From the NCBI RefSeq assembly GCF_964340395.1, contig NC_135550.1, positions 13,918,408 through 13,982,407 on the forward strand: a DNA stretch of 64,000 nt, written 5' to 3'. Position numbers and translations under genes: made by a program. Source of the stretch: Glandiceps talaboti. Taxonomy: Eukaryota; Hemichordata; Enteropneusta; Spengelidae. Positions 1 to 13,706 of this stretch are shown here, in pieces. A model generated the notes under the pieces. It made no database searches. It saw only the letters and a list, made by a program, of their open reading frames with translations, and was not told the origin of the DNA. Numbering within the stretch: the first letter of the stretch is position 1; every line of letters begins with the position of its first letter.

Positions 1-29
1 ATATCTATAGATAATTTACTATTTTACAG

Positions 30-101
30 GTGAAAAGGAAAGTCTTGAAGAAGTCTTTGCAGTTTTACTACTTGGATGATGTGCATCATGTTGAACATTA
101 A
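30..101 (+). CDS. possible 3'-terminal coding exon of a plus-strand gene (partial)
   Basis: A pyrimidine-rich stretch ending in ACAG at 26-29 looks like a 3' splice site. It is followed by an open frame of 23 codons ending in TAA at 99-101; the frame starts VKRKVLKKSL and ends DDVHHVEH. I do not recognise the protein. The rest of the gene would lie left of the window. Because the frame is so short it could be a chance match to a splice acceptor; no clear AATAAA signal follows closely. Confidence 0.25.
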   Translation: MKRKVLKKSLQFYYLDDVHHVEH

Positions 102-1884
102 AAAAAATCAAAACCTACATTCTGTAAATCAAGATATGGAATCTGATCTAATGCATGAGTGAAGTTTAAACTCCTCCATTTATCTCTACCTCTATGTAAC
201 TGTCTGTATTTTATCTTGGCATTGTGCTATAAATTCTGTTGCGATGGCTTAACAACCATAATTAGGACTATAAGCTCGTAAGAGTATTTTACTATATGCC
301 CAGTCAAAGCTACTAAAAGCAAAACGTAATTGAAAACAAGCCAGGTACATGTTATTTATTGTTTAGAATTATTTTTTCAGTAAGTTCTGACGTCATATCT
401 ACCTTGCAGTCATCAAGCACTTTCATACTGCTATTTAACTGTAAATTATTGAACAAGAAGAGAAACTAAATTCTCATCATATCTGTGTCGACTGTGTTCA
501 AAATAACGGCTATAAAATGTATTCATTGAATATATCAATAAGTTCTGCATAACAAAACTAATGAATTTTAAAAATCCACTTTATACATCCAGTGTAACAG
601 ATAGCATGGGATTTATCTATTATTATATTTATCTATTTATTTATTTATTTATTCATTTATTTTCACATTTTGGTTTTCAGCGTGAATATTTTTCCCAAAA
701 GGCAATAAGTGCACTAGAAATAATTGTAATATTTTTCTTGAATAATTGATAAAACACACTTACATTTTTAAATTTTTAATTTTCTATCTGTTCAACTGTT
801 GTTGTATTCACTTACTGCTTAAGATGTACTTTTATTACATTTTTCCAAGAAAGGTATATGACTGAAAGTATTCCTAAGTGAGCAGTAAAACAAATTGTAT
901 TTTTTTAAATATCCATCGATAATATTCCCAAGATACACTTTCAACATCTTTAAGTTTAAGACACGACAGCGCAAAACGTTTTTTTTTTTTTTTTTTAACT
1001 GTACTGTACATGAACATCTGTCTTTGAGATATTAATATTGAATGAATTTTCTAATTTCTATTTTTCAATCCAAGTTTTAATATTATTACCTGCAGAGAAG
1101 TGTATTAAAAAGAACAATACATATTGCTAAAATAATAATATTGTGCAAAGTGAGTATTACCTATGTGCAATTGTACATCCCTATAATAAACAAAATGCTT
1201 AAAAATAATGTATGTATTATGCATAACAGTAAACACAGATTTTAACTACTATCAATGTCATTTCATTCTTCATACGCATTTAATGATCAGAAATTTATGA
1301 ATATCTGACTTCATTACCACAGGATTATCAACAAAACATTTACATTCATGTCCAGGATTAGATCTACATGTACTTACATAATTAATATGTACATAAATTA
1401 TCAACAAATTTCATACACTACTACTAGTACTAAGTAGTTTGGTTTGTGAAGTATACAGTTTCCGATGTTCATAACAAATAGAAGGACTATCGATGATGTG
1501 AAAGGGGTTAAGAAAGGTTAAGAAGGGCTAGCAAATCTTGACTGTACTGCTGTGACATAACATTTTGTAACATGTTGGTGAGCCTGGAGATGTCACTGTG
1601 AATGGACTAACCACATCTCACAGATACTTTCATGTAGGAACACAGCATCGACAACTGATTACATTCCAAACGCATCTTGCTTTGCTACTTAGAATAACTA
1701 GTATTTCACTGATTGTAGTAGAATGACACTCTTTAACTTCAAAGTCCATTCATACGCCATTTATCCTCATTTTAACATAAATTCCTCTTTCTCCACACTA
1801 AGTAGTTATTTGAAGTTGTGTACAAACAAATACCCCCTAGGAGAAAGAGGATAAAATCTACTTATACCATGCACGAGCCAGGTT

Positions 1885-2135
1885 CAACAATAAATATGGA
1901 ATATATACTCTGGTTGTTCTACATCACGACAATGCATGTCTAACTCACGACAACATGCATCTATGTCATTCGTTCTGCTGTGTTCGAAATATGAGTTTTA
2001 AAAATATTACTGGCGACGGTATAATTATATTATTCCCCCAAATTTTTTCATTCACCCGGAAAACACTCGTGACATAAGGGTTGTCACTACGAGTTGCTAG
2101 ACTCAAAGAAAAACACTGGAGAATAATATCTAAGA
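1885..2135 (+). repeat. dispersed repeat, copy A
   Basis: Shares ordered blocks with 4762-4820 plus 5572-5790, with 22310-22620, and in part with 46480-46600. The blocks are an AATATGGAATATATAC start, then CTACATCACGACAA, then a GTTCTGCTGTGTTCGAAAT-like block, then a segment with TTGTCACTACGAGT. The repeated order marks an old interspersed element of about 250-300 bp. No ORF or terminal repeat was recognised. Confidence 0.5.
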
Positions 2136-3394
2136 CTAAATACATTTTAGTGTACATGATAAGAACAAGCTGTGGGTTAGTGCTACGAAGTAATCCAACC
2201 TCACAGTTATGTATTCATAATTTTTATAAATTCAGAAGCCATTCATTTTTTTCAGCTGCAAGAGATTTCACACTGAATGCCCAGGTTCCCCTCAACTTTT
2301 ACACCCATATTTTCAAAGATATTGTAATGGGGTGGGGCATGTGGTGATGGATGGGGAGGAGAGGTGAGAAGGTTGTCACCCTATCCAGGTTCTGACTGAA
2401 GTAATTTGTTCATTTTCAGGTAATATTATGTACATGTATGCTATGATACCTGTCTACAAATCTTGAGCTATTAAAAGTAAAATACGTTTTTCAAAACCCT
2501 TGAATTTCTTGAGACAATCAATCCAGCAAATTACATTTGTTAAAATTGCCGACTGGGTGAGCAAATATAAAATATATGCATGATCACAGAGCGACACAGA
2601 GGTAAATTTTGAGAGTAGTAGACACAGCATAATGAATGCATACACATAGCAGAGAGTCTCTAAGAGGTTAATTTAGTCTGTCTGTGTTTGTACAACTACT
2701 TACGACTGTACTGTAGAGTATTCTTATAAAATGAGGCTGAGTATGATTGATGTATTTCTTGTGCACTGATCGACTTATGTCAAAGTATTAATACCACACC
2801 CTAGACTACTGCCATTACATTTTTCAAAACCTTACATTAGACACTGGAAGTGATCATGGGAGCTGTATATTTATTTCTCATGTTGAAACAAATAAAGCAA
2901 TTTCACAAGAAACATCTCATTTTCAAACCTAAGCCCATAAAACCCTGGCAAAGAGACATATGGTTAAGTTGAAAAAGGAATCTAATAAAACCACAAATTC
3001 AATTTAAGGAAAGGACAGCTGCAATTTTACTGCCAGCCAGTCACCTTTTTTATTGGTACGAACACATAAAGAACTCTAAACATACGTGTCACGAAAATAT
3101 TAATAAATTCGCTACTCACAAGAAAAAATTCATGCTCTTTGTTTTTTTTCTTTTCATTATTAGGCATTGATAGCGATAGAGCGTGTGGCTTTCTATGCAA
3201 CAAGCATTCAAATCTGATTTGGTGAAACCTTACATGGCAAGCCTGATGAAAAACCATTGAAATCGAATATAGACGTATGGAGATGACAATAAAATGAAAT
3301 TTACCAATAATTCTCCAGCAGGTTTGTTAGCAAGGTTTCATGATTTGGATTAGTAGTTACAGTCTGTATGTGACATAAGGTTAGAGGAAAGATA

Positions 3395-3745
3395 ATAATA
3401 ACAATAATAATGTTGATTTTTATATAGTGCTTTCCCACTCTGTGCTCAAAGTGCTTTACAATTACATTGTACACCTCCTGGCACAGATCTATAGTGGCAC
3501 AATGACCCTGAGGAGCATACAGTCCATTGCAGCCTTCATAAGCGCATAGGATAAAAGCATTCACATTGCAACATCTATCCTACCAGGTCCCCAATTATAC
3601 AGCTGGGTTGACTGTGGCACAGTTGTGGTTCAAATCTTGCCCAAGGACTTTTAACTACTCAGAAGCAAACAGCAGTGATGGACTCGAACCTGCAACCTGC
3701 AGGCAACCAAGCTGGCCACTCTGACCATTTGACCATCCAATAAAA
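3395..3745 (-). repeat. tRNA-derived SINE-like element
   Basis: On the minus strand the head carries an A-box-like TGGTCAGAGTGG (3716-3727) and a perfect B-box GGTTCGAGTCC (3680-3690) with tRNA-like spacing, which is the internal RNA polymerase III promoter pattern. The body runs to an AAAGCACTATATAAAAATC-like tail and then (ATT)n at 3395-3410. This is the usual design of a tRNA-headed SINE. The family was not identified. A second, rearranged head is at 4885-4975. Confidence 0.6.
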
Positions 3746-4470
3746 AAATCTGCATATTTCACCAAATTATATAATCAACCAATGCAGTAGTCATTCATCA
3801 ATGCAATGTAGACTCTGACTATATATCAATATGAAAGTAAAAATTATTACAGTGAGTAGAAAATGATAAAATTTATGAAAACAATATAAACATAGCCAGA
3901 GGTAGCTTTGATCTACAAAACCTAAACAACCTGTATACTTGTACACATATATCATATATGACATGGTAATGAATGAGAAATAAGTTTACCAAAATTATAC
4001 CTTGTCACTGTATATAAATATTTGCCAGTAATATGTATATAAAGATTACATTAGCTTCAGGCAAAAAACTCCTTGATATTACAATTAATTTCCTTGGAAA
4101 AACTTCAAATGTATATAATCAGCATATTGAATGATCAGGATAACAGAACTCACTAATCTTACATATCAATTTCATACACTGATATTTATAGTTGCTTGCA
4201 ATCCATTTTTCATGCTATGACACCTCCTTCTAAATGAAAACATTGACAGCAACAGCAGATGTTTCCTCCTCCTTTGTCAGATTTCTCATCCAGGATATAC
4301 AGTTTCCTATCGTGTTTCTATTCTCTGCAAGAGTTATACACTTACTGTTTTAACACCTGCTGTGTCGTAACACACAACAGTCTCTATGAATATTTATGAC
4401 ATCTACATACATGATTCCTTATTTTGTGATGTGGAGATATGGTAATGTATTGTTGTTAGTGTTAATGGTA

Positions 4471-4600
4471 GTCTAGTTCCTATACAGTATCATTACCATT
4501 TACACCTCCACTAGTCTAGTTCCTATACAGTATTGTTACCATTTACACCTCCACTAGTCTAGTTCCTATACAGTATCGTTACCATTTACACCTCCACTCA
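4471..4600 (+). repeat. 43-bp tandem repeat, three copies
   Basis: Three head-to-tail copies of a 43-bp unit that begins AGTCTAGTTCCTATACAGTA and ends CCATTTACACCTCCACT, with only one or two substitutions between copies. No coding potential. Confidence 0.85.
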
Positions 4601-4761
4601 CACCCATGTTGGCATCCAGACTAGGTTAGTGGTGAAGGGATATACCGGTACTTACACTGTAGGCTATAGCAATGAATTAGACTTGCTAAGTTACAAATTG
4701 TCCTCCATTTCTTAAAGTTACATATCAATTATACTATGCATATATGAGCTAAGTTGAACAA

Positions 4762-5790
4762 AAAATATGGAATATATACGCTGGTGGTTCTACATCACGA
4801 CAACATGTGTCTACATCACTAAATCAGACTACTGCATTGGTTGATTATATAATTTGGCAAAATACGCAGATTTAGGATTGGAAATCTTGGGAGTCATGAT
4901 GGTCGAATGGTTGGAGTGACCAGCTTGGTTGCCTGCAGGTTCGAGTCCATCGCTGCTGTTTGCTTCTGAGTACAGCAGATTACTTCATAACCAATACAAA
5001 TATGAATTACCTTTTCAGTTCGGTGAAATTACTCTATCACTAGAACAATTTTTTGGAAGATATGTAAAGGAACACTGGTCGCTGGTTGACATACCAACTA
5101 CTAACTTTTGGTGGAATTGTACATAATTGTAATTCACCGGTATATATTTCAGAATTGAGACAAGTCTATTTTATCAATAAACTAATCATTATTAACACCA
5201 TGGATGTTTTATGTTAAGTGTGCATTTGAAAAAAAGTACTACGAACGTGTGACGTATGTAAACTGTGCTATGGCAAAAGTGGCTACCATTGAAGGCAGTG
5301 GTACACCGCGGTATATATCACCGATACGTAGGAGTTTGCAACTTACACTAGTCTACAAGTATGGAGGAATTATCGATCTTTCCAAAATCAATATTATATT
5401 TCATTACCTCATAATTGAATAACAAGCAATTATTTTAAACAGTTCTATAATTGAAAAAGAAAAAGAACTAATTCATAGTTAATGAACAACAGAAATGAGG
5501 AATATCTCAGAACATCAATTCAAAGACAGAATTTTGATTGTTCTACTTCTTGGCATTGCTTGTCTGTTACTGGTTCTGTGGTGCTAGAAATATGACGAAC
5601 CAAAACATTTACAATGACAAGTATTTCTTGAATTAGGTTTACTGTCAGGTATTTCATGTGTTTTTTATTCTCATTCATTCAGTTGAAAAATACTTGTGAC
5701 ATTATAAGGGATTTGTCACTCCCTTAGGTGATTCATATTTTCCTTGGCTGAACAAATATATTGGGAAACAATATCTAATTATAGTGTTAT
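4762..5790 (+). repeat. dispersed repeat, copy B/C, interrupted by an insertion
   Basis: 4762-4820 matches the first half of the copy A/D family and stops at CTACATCACT; 5572-5790 continues with the second half (GGTTCTGTGGTGCTAG onward). Copy D at 22310-22620 has the two parts joined. The intervening 4821-5571 (about 750 bp) is therefore an insertion. It contains a SINE-like head with B-box GGTTCGAGTCC at 938-948 of the fourth kilobase (4938-4948). Flanks share only ACT. Confidence 0.5.
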
Positions 5791-8014
5791 TCAATTTAAT
5801 TTGATCGATCATGATAAAATGTCACGTTCCTAAAAAAAAAAAACATTCAAAAAAATGTAACAGATAAAGTGACATGTTTTTTCTTTCCCCGACTACATTA
5901 CATACTGCATGACATTGCGATACAGAAAATGTTGATTATGTCTTTCGACTCTCATCCCACTCCCAGGGAGCAATAGAAATAAATGGAAGAGCCTGGCTAA
6001 GCTAGGACTCATCAACAAAGCTGTTTTTAAGACTGCCTGAAGATTAACCATGTTTCATCCATCTTATGAACATCACAGTGTCCTTAAGGAAGCTTATGGC
6101 TGTCAATTATACATGGATTTGAATATCCAATGCCAGTAACCTTCAGGAAGGCATTGATCAACAAAATTGCATTTATCAACATTATGATATGAATTCATCT
6201 TTCCCAAGGGCACAATCTGAATGTATTCATGCTTCAATATTTTGCATGAGAAAGGTTTTTTTTATATATGATTCATTTCATTAATGAAGCAAGCAGCATC
6301 CTTCACTACACTGTATACCTTTTTTTTTAAAAATGAATATACGTTTCATAAATACAGCTGAAAAAAACACAAAAAAGCATCAAAGCAAAGAAGAATCCAT
6401 ACGAGTAAGGAAATACCAACCAGAATTCTGTAACAAGACTGAGCTTTGAAGTTGAACATAGTTGAGAAGAACATGTGTCTACTGATATTATTTTCATTTC
6501 ATGTCCAACAATCAGTCTGAATTTAAAATACAAACTTCATTTTTCAGGTGTTGTCTTGTACAAATTTCATGGGAATATCCAAAATAAATATTTACACAAA
6601 CCAATCAGTCATGCTGTTGAAAAAGCAGAAACTCTGTCCTGTTTGTTTGTGGTAATTGCTGCCAGCATCTGCTGGTTCAATAAAGTGCTTGGTTTATTTG
6701 GTTACACTTTCCATTATCTTTTGGGAATAAAGAGGTGTTGCCATGACAACAGCTCTCTTTCTGATCAATGATGTGTGATGGAAGGACGGATCTCTCAGAG
6801 GAAGACAAACACCTATGTTCCCTTATGATACAAAATAAATCATGTGAAATACCACTGTCATCACTGAAACTAATATTTGATGATGATAATAATGTCAATA
6901 TTGTAAGATATTGAAATGCAAACACTAACAAAGCCATCATCATTTGTGAATTATTGGGTGAATCTATTTAGTATTAGTATCTTATAAATTCTTTGCCTGA
7001 ATCTTGCCACATAAAAAGGCAGTATGGACTCCCTTGACTAATCAGATGAAATCTCTTTCTGCAGGCCCATATTCAATTAAATGAGGCAAACGGTACACAT
7101 ATTGGAATCCATTCATTGAGACTTTACACTTCATCTGCCAATCTACACCAGTGCAGCACAATTTTTCTGTCACTTACAATGTAAACCAACATGTACACAT
7201 AAAAAGAATCAGCTTGCTGAAAACTCGATGACTCTCCTCTATGAAGAGAAAAGTATTACACAATTCAAGCAGATGTGCATCTGACTTTAATTGGAGACAG
7301 GTGGTCATAGCTTGCAGTGGAAATTCAAACCACAGATAGGAAATTACAATACTGCTTTTTTTTCCATCAAATTATCTCACCTCAGATGATAAGATAACAA
7401 TAAAACTGGAAAAGGGGCTGAATACAACTCACAAGATGTCACTAGTTTACATCCGCTAGAAAGTGGCACAGACAAACTATTGCAATGCAGGTGGGATGAA
7501 AATGAGGCTCCCAGGGTAGTGACGAATTGACACATCAAAGTAAGACACTGCATGCATAGAGATTGTTCCACATGTTGGAAATAAGGTCGCATTCATGGTG
7601 ATTTATTGGGGCAGTGTAAATGAAAATATATTAAACAATATAGTAATGACATACATTTCTCTGTGCAGTACATGTAACTGCTGTATTTGCCAACATTTTA
7701 TAGCCAATGTACATGTATTGTCAGTACCTGACACATATATTATCATTTCATATCCATCATGGAATGATCATAGAAGATACTTCAGGAGGCAGTGATGTCA
7801 TTTGAATACTAATCCAGCAGACATAGCCCAGTTACTCTTAATCACTATGTGACATTTATATTGGATTTCTTGTCTTACAGGACTTCAAAGTCTACTGTAC
7901 ATGATTCAGAATACTATATATGCTACATGTCAGCATCATTCTCTTGTACATGTTGTATTACTTTTGTCTTTCAAGTGATCATAGCTGATGATAGAATATC
8001 AGTGAGTGCAGAAT

Positions 8015-8350
8015 AAAAACTGTTAAGTCTGTCTACTATTACTAGGATGGTGAGTATTGTACTAAAACCAGAATAAAACTGCTGTCTGGTTTCTGTATGT
8101 TTAGTCTGTCTACTAGTACTAGAGTGATGAGGTGCTGTAAATCAGAATAAAACTGCTGTCTGGTTTCTGTATGTTTCGTCTCTTTATTAGTACTAGAGTT
8201 GATTGCTGTAAACCAGAGTAAAACAGCTGTCTTGTTTCTGTACGTTTCATCTGTTTACCAGTACTACTACTAGAGTGATGAGTGCTGTAAACCAGAGTAA
8301 AACTGCTGTCTGGTTTCTGTACGTTTAGTCTGTCTACTAGTACTTGAGTG
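8015..8350 (+). repeat. ~74-bp minisatellite, about four copies
   Basis: Tandem degenerate copies of a unit containing ACTGCTGTCTGGTTTCTGTA, then GTTTAGTCTGTCTACTAGTA, then CTAGAGTGATGAG. Copies differ by substitutions and small indels. Confidence 0.8.
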
Positions 8351-10933
8351 ATAAATGTGACTGCAATGTCAACAACATTCTATCATTGTAGCAATGCTAG
8401 TAGAAGGGGCCAACATGGAGCATAGCGATTTCAGAGTCACAGTACTGTAGATTAGTCTGTAAGATAGGACTTTCAGTACCACGCCACCAGTACATTTACA
8501 GTTGTGGTTTGGAAGCCTGATACGTGTAGCATTGAACAACATGACATATCTTACAAGTAGATGTATGCTTCGCTACAGTACCCAAAAATAAAATACTATA
8601 TAGAATTATTTAGTATTGTTGAACAGTAAAATCTATGACTTAGACCTTTTGAGGGTGTGATGTTCCTAAAATAAAACAACTTATTGCCAAATTGCATCAC
8701 GGCAACTATGGTGCTGTTCTCTCAATGAGTAGACTAATATAATTTATACACAGTTAATAAATGTAAGCTAAAATTTCAATTTGTAACTGGCAGTTGAATA
8801 AATCATTGTTACTTTTCTCCTGTTCATGGCATTTAATTCCTGTATACTATGATATCATAATATAAGCACTTAACCCAATTACAAAATGTATTGGGATCAT
8901 TACCAGACTTCAGAACTTACAAATTACACATATTCTGTGCACATCATTTGACAACACTTTACTCATTGTCAGACTAATCTGCACACACACCAGCGAACAA
9001 TTATAACCCCCCCCCCCCCCCAATAATGATAGGATTACACACAGAGACCTTTTCATAACCAAAGAACACATAGTGATCTCAAAGAAACCCACTTTTCTAC
9101 AAGAGCTTGGTGAGAATGCTAAGTTTTATAATAATTGTACAGGTGAAAATGTACAATACTGGTACAATTACATGTAAACTGCCACCCCTTCTAAAAGTGA
9201 AATTCTATCAGCATCATTATTCTCAATCTAAAAAAATATAAATTTAAAATTTGAAGTTGATGTTATCATAGTTGGAATCATGAAAGCCTGTATCATGAAT
9301 TTATCAATTTAGGAGAGAATATATTATAGTTCTGCAACTGGCAGGTTTGTCCAATTCCTGATAACAAAAAAGTGTAAGCCCTCTCATGCCCAGATAAAAC
9401 CCCAACTGGGGAGTTTCGCCAACTACATTGTGTATAACTTTTCATAGAGTGTATGCATCATGTTGCAATACATTTGTACATTGAATGAAAGACTTAAATA
9501 TTCAATTTTTCCATGTACAGGGACAGCATTAAAGTAGTTGATTATTGATTTTTGTCTGGTACTACCTTACATATTATACTAGGAGAAATGAGTTAATCAA
9601 TGGAAAGCTGTCTGTCACACTAAATACTCCTGGACTCTACATACACTACATTATCCGATTTGATATACACCTTGTTTATAGTGTACACTATGCTTGATAT
9701 AACAAACACAGCTACAATGTCTATAGTGACCATTCCGTAGTAACAAACAACCCTAGGCTAACTCCTTTCACATTTTCATGATCACAAATTTATACATGAG
9801 ATGAGTGCATTCTTCATCATCCTTAGTATAAATATTTCTTCACCATTTTACAGTAGTATAAACATGTCGCTATCTACAAATCCTTCCAACTTAACACCCA
9901 GATTGGCTTATTATGAGGCAGGCTTTACCAGTTACAGACAGTGCCTTTATAATGAGTTTGTGGCACAGCATAGTAGCCCACGACGCAAAAAAGTTCCCCA
10001 CTTTTACCAAAAGCTGGCAAAACTAATGTCGGCTTCAACACTTTTTCTTATTCAGCCAATTACAAGATGTTTACTTCCTTGTTAATAACACTGAGTGACA
10101 AACCCACTGTTCAACAATACTGTACTAATGTATCAAGATAACAACATTGTCAGACTCGACTGTTCATTGAAATCACTTTGTTAAGGTTATATAAATAGCA
10201 GATGCATATATGGGTTTGTTTTTTACCATGTACATGTACATCACTGGAGAATATATAGTTCATGGTTCCAAGAATCAATAGGACAGTACAATATAGTTAC
10301 TTTGGAATGATAAATTGGAAACGAATGTGATGTTTCGATCCATCTAGTACGGACCTTGATCGTGCAATGATTTCCAAATTTTCTTTCTTACTGTCCAATA
10401 TGCATATCATTGTTTTCATCATTTATCACTTGGTTGAAAGCTCACATTTCAATAAAAATAAAAATAATGATGAATCTAATGATGGATTTTACTTGATCTG
10501 TTACACATACATGTACACATCGTTATTCGAGACAGGTGATGTACAGATATACCTAGGCTGTGAAGTAGTATAAGAACTAAATATCATACTATATAGCAAA
10601 ATTGAATTTTGAATTTCAATGGGAGGAGTATGACCTTCAATATGACAAGCTAAGCTGAAAGCTGCATACTATTACCTTCCAGTCAAACATTTTTATTTTT
10701 ATAACCAACCTTAGTGATCTGACTGACCTTCAAGTGCAACTGTCATTTCAGTTTCAGTATTTCTAATGTAGCCCTCACTGAAGACTTTTGCTAATAAAGG
10801 AACGGTTGAGTTTAACATTGTGACTGAATAAAAAAATGTCTAAAATAATTAACACAAGGAAATATAAAATAACAAATTGATACAGAGCTGAATTATCTAA
10901 TGTCTTTCAAAATATTGCTAGCTAATATAAAAA

Positions 10934-11456
10934 TAGCACCAATGGTGTTGTAACACAACTGTACAGTTTTTTGTTTATTTTTGTCTGGTTGCGTATCTAG
11001 CCCTGTTGTTACCTTTGCCACATATACCAGCACTTGGCTGTTGCCAACCTAAGAACGTTCCCACCAAATTTCACCCCAATCTGTAAGTAGTTTTGGAATT
11101 AAAGAATTTTTAGACCAAAAAGACACATTTTAGACCTAATTTGCATATCACTGATGGGAATCATTATACATGTATAAGGAACAAATCTTAATCCAAACTC
11201 CCCTAAGAATGTTCCCACCAAATTTCAGACCGATCAGTCCAGTAATATTTGAGTGTAAGTTTTTTGACCAAAAATCACATTTTTTTTACCAAAATCACAC
11301 ACCACTGGTAAGATCATTTTTATTTGAACAATTTCGCAACTAGACACCCATGGTAATATACATGTAACCACCAAATATTATGGAAATCGGTCCAACTCGA
11401 ACACACGCACACACACACACACACGTACATACACACATGTACATACACACACATGT

Positions 11457-11510
<54 letters not shown>

Positions 11511-11530
11511 CGGCACAGACACTTTGCCAT
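10934..11530 (+). repeat. dispersed repeat with (CA)n microsatellite tail
   Basis: Begins TAGCACCAATGGTGTTGTAA and contains TTTTTTGTTTATTTTTGTCT, CCACCAAATTTCA and GACCTAATTTGCATATCA blocks that recur at 27625-28570 and, in part, 52185-52590. It runs into a (CA)n array at 11403-11509. The mix of a conserved body with an internal or terminal microsatellite resembles non-autonomous elements of invertebrate genomes; the class is not resolved. Confidence 0.55.
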
Positions 11531-12814
11531 GCCTATAGCACTACTGAACCAAGTTCACTTGTACTAAAAAGAGGTCTGATAAAAGTGTCCATCATCCCCA
11601 TAGCACATTATCAGCTGAATGTTTGACATGGTTTGGTTATCGGGTCAACAATGTTGTCTTAGTAATTATTGAAATAAAAAATGAATAAACAGTGTAGTAA
11701 TATGAAAAGGTAAACATTATATTACAATAGAGCTTGAGTTTCAGTATGGTAACTGTCATTTCAAGATATCCCGCTCTTAATATCCCACTACAATGTGTAA
11801 TAACCATGCCAATTAGTGTTGTTTCTTTATATTGCTATAATTTGATCTCCTCTGATGGGAAATTACAGAGGCTCACTACAGGAAATATTGCTAGCAATAA
11901 AAGCCCTGGCATTATTCGTTGACTATCTACATTCGGGAATGAACATATTACAAATTATAAATGGACCAACCACTATCAACAGGGCATACTCAGTCAAACC
12001 AAAAAAATTCACAGTATTTTAGAAACATTAATTTTAATCAAGTACAAAATGTATGTACTTTTAACATATAAATTGTTTACTGGCAGTACCTGAGTGAGTC
12101 ATAAAAACATGTTACTCACCGTTATCCATATTGTAATTTGTACCTTTGTAATAATGTAAACCTAGTGTCACAGTCATTGTTTGTAGTTAAACAATTTTTT
12201 TTTTCATGTATAGAAATTTAATCTGTTATTATTAAATCTGTGCTATTCATTTTCAAATTTTCAATTACATAATCATGGCTATGATATGAGCTCATTCTTA
12301 TCTTTAGTTGCTACTGTGTTGTATCACATCGTGTTACTTCAGTCGTTTATGGCACAATTCTTGGATATGTTTAGATTCGAGGAATGTGTGAGGGAAAGGC
12401 CCTAAATGTGGCCTCCTATGTCATTAAATATTAAGAAGATTTTAGTAGGTGTTTCAATTCCCCGACAGTTCACTTTTCTGCTTATAAATGTTGGACCAAT
12501 TACAGAACAGTATTCGCACACATACGCTATCACCGTGTCTCGAATAATAAATTATTGCTTGGGCGTCTCCCAGACCGTGTCTTTTAAAAATTGTCTGTCA
12601 CTAAAAATAAATAAAAAAAGAATAGTTTACAACTGCATTTTTTTCTGATAATTCTAAACGCGCAACTCCTCTTTTTTCCCGAAAAAAAAGATGAAGTGAA
12701 ATGCGGAAGACGTGTACACTCGTCTACTGTTTGGTGTTACGTTCATAAACTGTACACTACCGGATACCGTCACAAAAAATTACCTCAGAACTTCTGAACA
12801 GGGAAATCACTTAC

Positions 12815-13146
12815 TTGCAATTTTTCATGATTTCGTCTTGCGACATAATCTGTACTGGAGCTATCTTCTCCGTTTTCTCATTATAATTGCGAAAACATTT
12901 GGCCAGGTTCTCGTCGAAGTTGTTGACAAGATCTTCGATCGAGAAAGAACGCATTTCTTCAAAATTATCCACACTGATTTCTTCCTTTGAGTCAAAATAG
13001 TTCTGTGATTGTTCATTTGAATTTAGAACATCTGTCGATGTTCTGAATTCGTGAAAGTCCTGCCATTCGTCGTTATTTTGGTCATCATGCTCCACGTCGT
13101 CTTCTATGCTGGCCAGTGGAGCCGCCATCTTGCCGTCTCCCTTCAT
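12815..13146 (-). CDS. FEZ: FEZ family kinesin-1 adaptor, first coding exon (partial gene)
   Basis: The exon starts at ATG 13146 (first frame MKGDGK) or, more likely, at the second ATG at 13128, which gives MAAPL as in vertebrate FEZ1 and has a strong ATGG context. Two FEZ landmarks are visible: EWQDFHEF, like the FEZ2 N-terminal WQDF block, and SIEDLVNNFDENL followed by CFRNYNEKTEKIAPV, nearly identical to the FEZ1 N-terminal block. FEZ/UNC-76 proteins are cytoplasmic adaptors that bind kinesin-1 and act in axon outgrowth and cargo transport. The exon ends at a good donor (GTAAGT, revcomp at 12809-12814). The acidic N-terminus is present; the coiled-coil half of the protein is not in the window. 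Confidence 0.88.
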
Positions 13147-13330
13147 CCTATCCTATCGTTTGCGTTGTATGAAAGCCGAGCCGATACTGTGTGTGTACAT
13201 TTGAGTGGTGAAAGGCCAATATCGTGAATTGCGATACGAGATTAAGCGTGATTATGCAAATATGGTAAACTCCGCGAATGGACGTGAAGTCGTCATCTGA
13301 TTCACCACATTGGTCGTGAAATAATTTATT
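13147..13330 (-). promoter_or_regulatory. 5' flank / 5' UTR of the FEZ gene
   Basis: Sequence immediately upstream of the FEZ start codon. It is richer in CpG than the surroundings and has no obvious TATA box at a fixed distance. The transcription start cannot be placed from sequence alone. Confidence 0.35.
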
Positions 13331-13611
13331 TTAATTCCGTAAATACATGTACAAGTATGTTAATTTTAAATCTGGCATTTATTGTGCAAACGCGTTCGCA
13401 TATTCCCAAACTATATAAAGCCATGCCATGAGCACGATCCGAAGAGATGTCAGTTTCACAATATACCCAGTATTACTATTAGAGTATAGGGTCAGGGAAC
13501 TAACAAATATAAATATCAGAAATAAAACAAAACAAAACAAAACAAAATTTATTATAAGAACAATGTAGTGGCCAAAGCTAATATGAATGCTCAAGTGTTA
13601 ACACAGGGGCC

Positions 13612-13666
13612 TCAAGCCTAGTTAGTTATTTTTATGAAAACACACAAAACAAACAAATATACAAAA

Positions 13667-13706
<40 letters not shown>

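Larger units (their letters stand above)
102..12814. other. long non-coding stretch, probably FEZ intron 1 plus 3' flank of a left neighbour
   Basis: No coding exon could be supported here on either strand. I looked on the minus strand for the conserved FEZ central and C-terminal blocks and did not find them. The DNA is AT-rich and holds the repeats listed separately, homopolymer runs (T near 981-997, C near 9008-9021) and scattered short ORFs without domain signatures. As FEZ exon 1 ends at 12815 with a good donor reading leftward, most of this is inferred to be its first intron. Confidence 0.5.

Noticed and set aside
102-12814. Additional FEZ exons
   Set aside because: No frame matching the conserved FEZ coiled-coil or C-terminal block could be found by eye.
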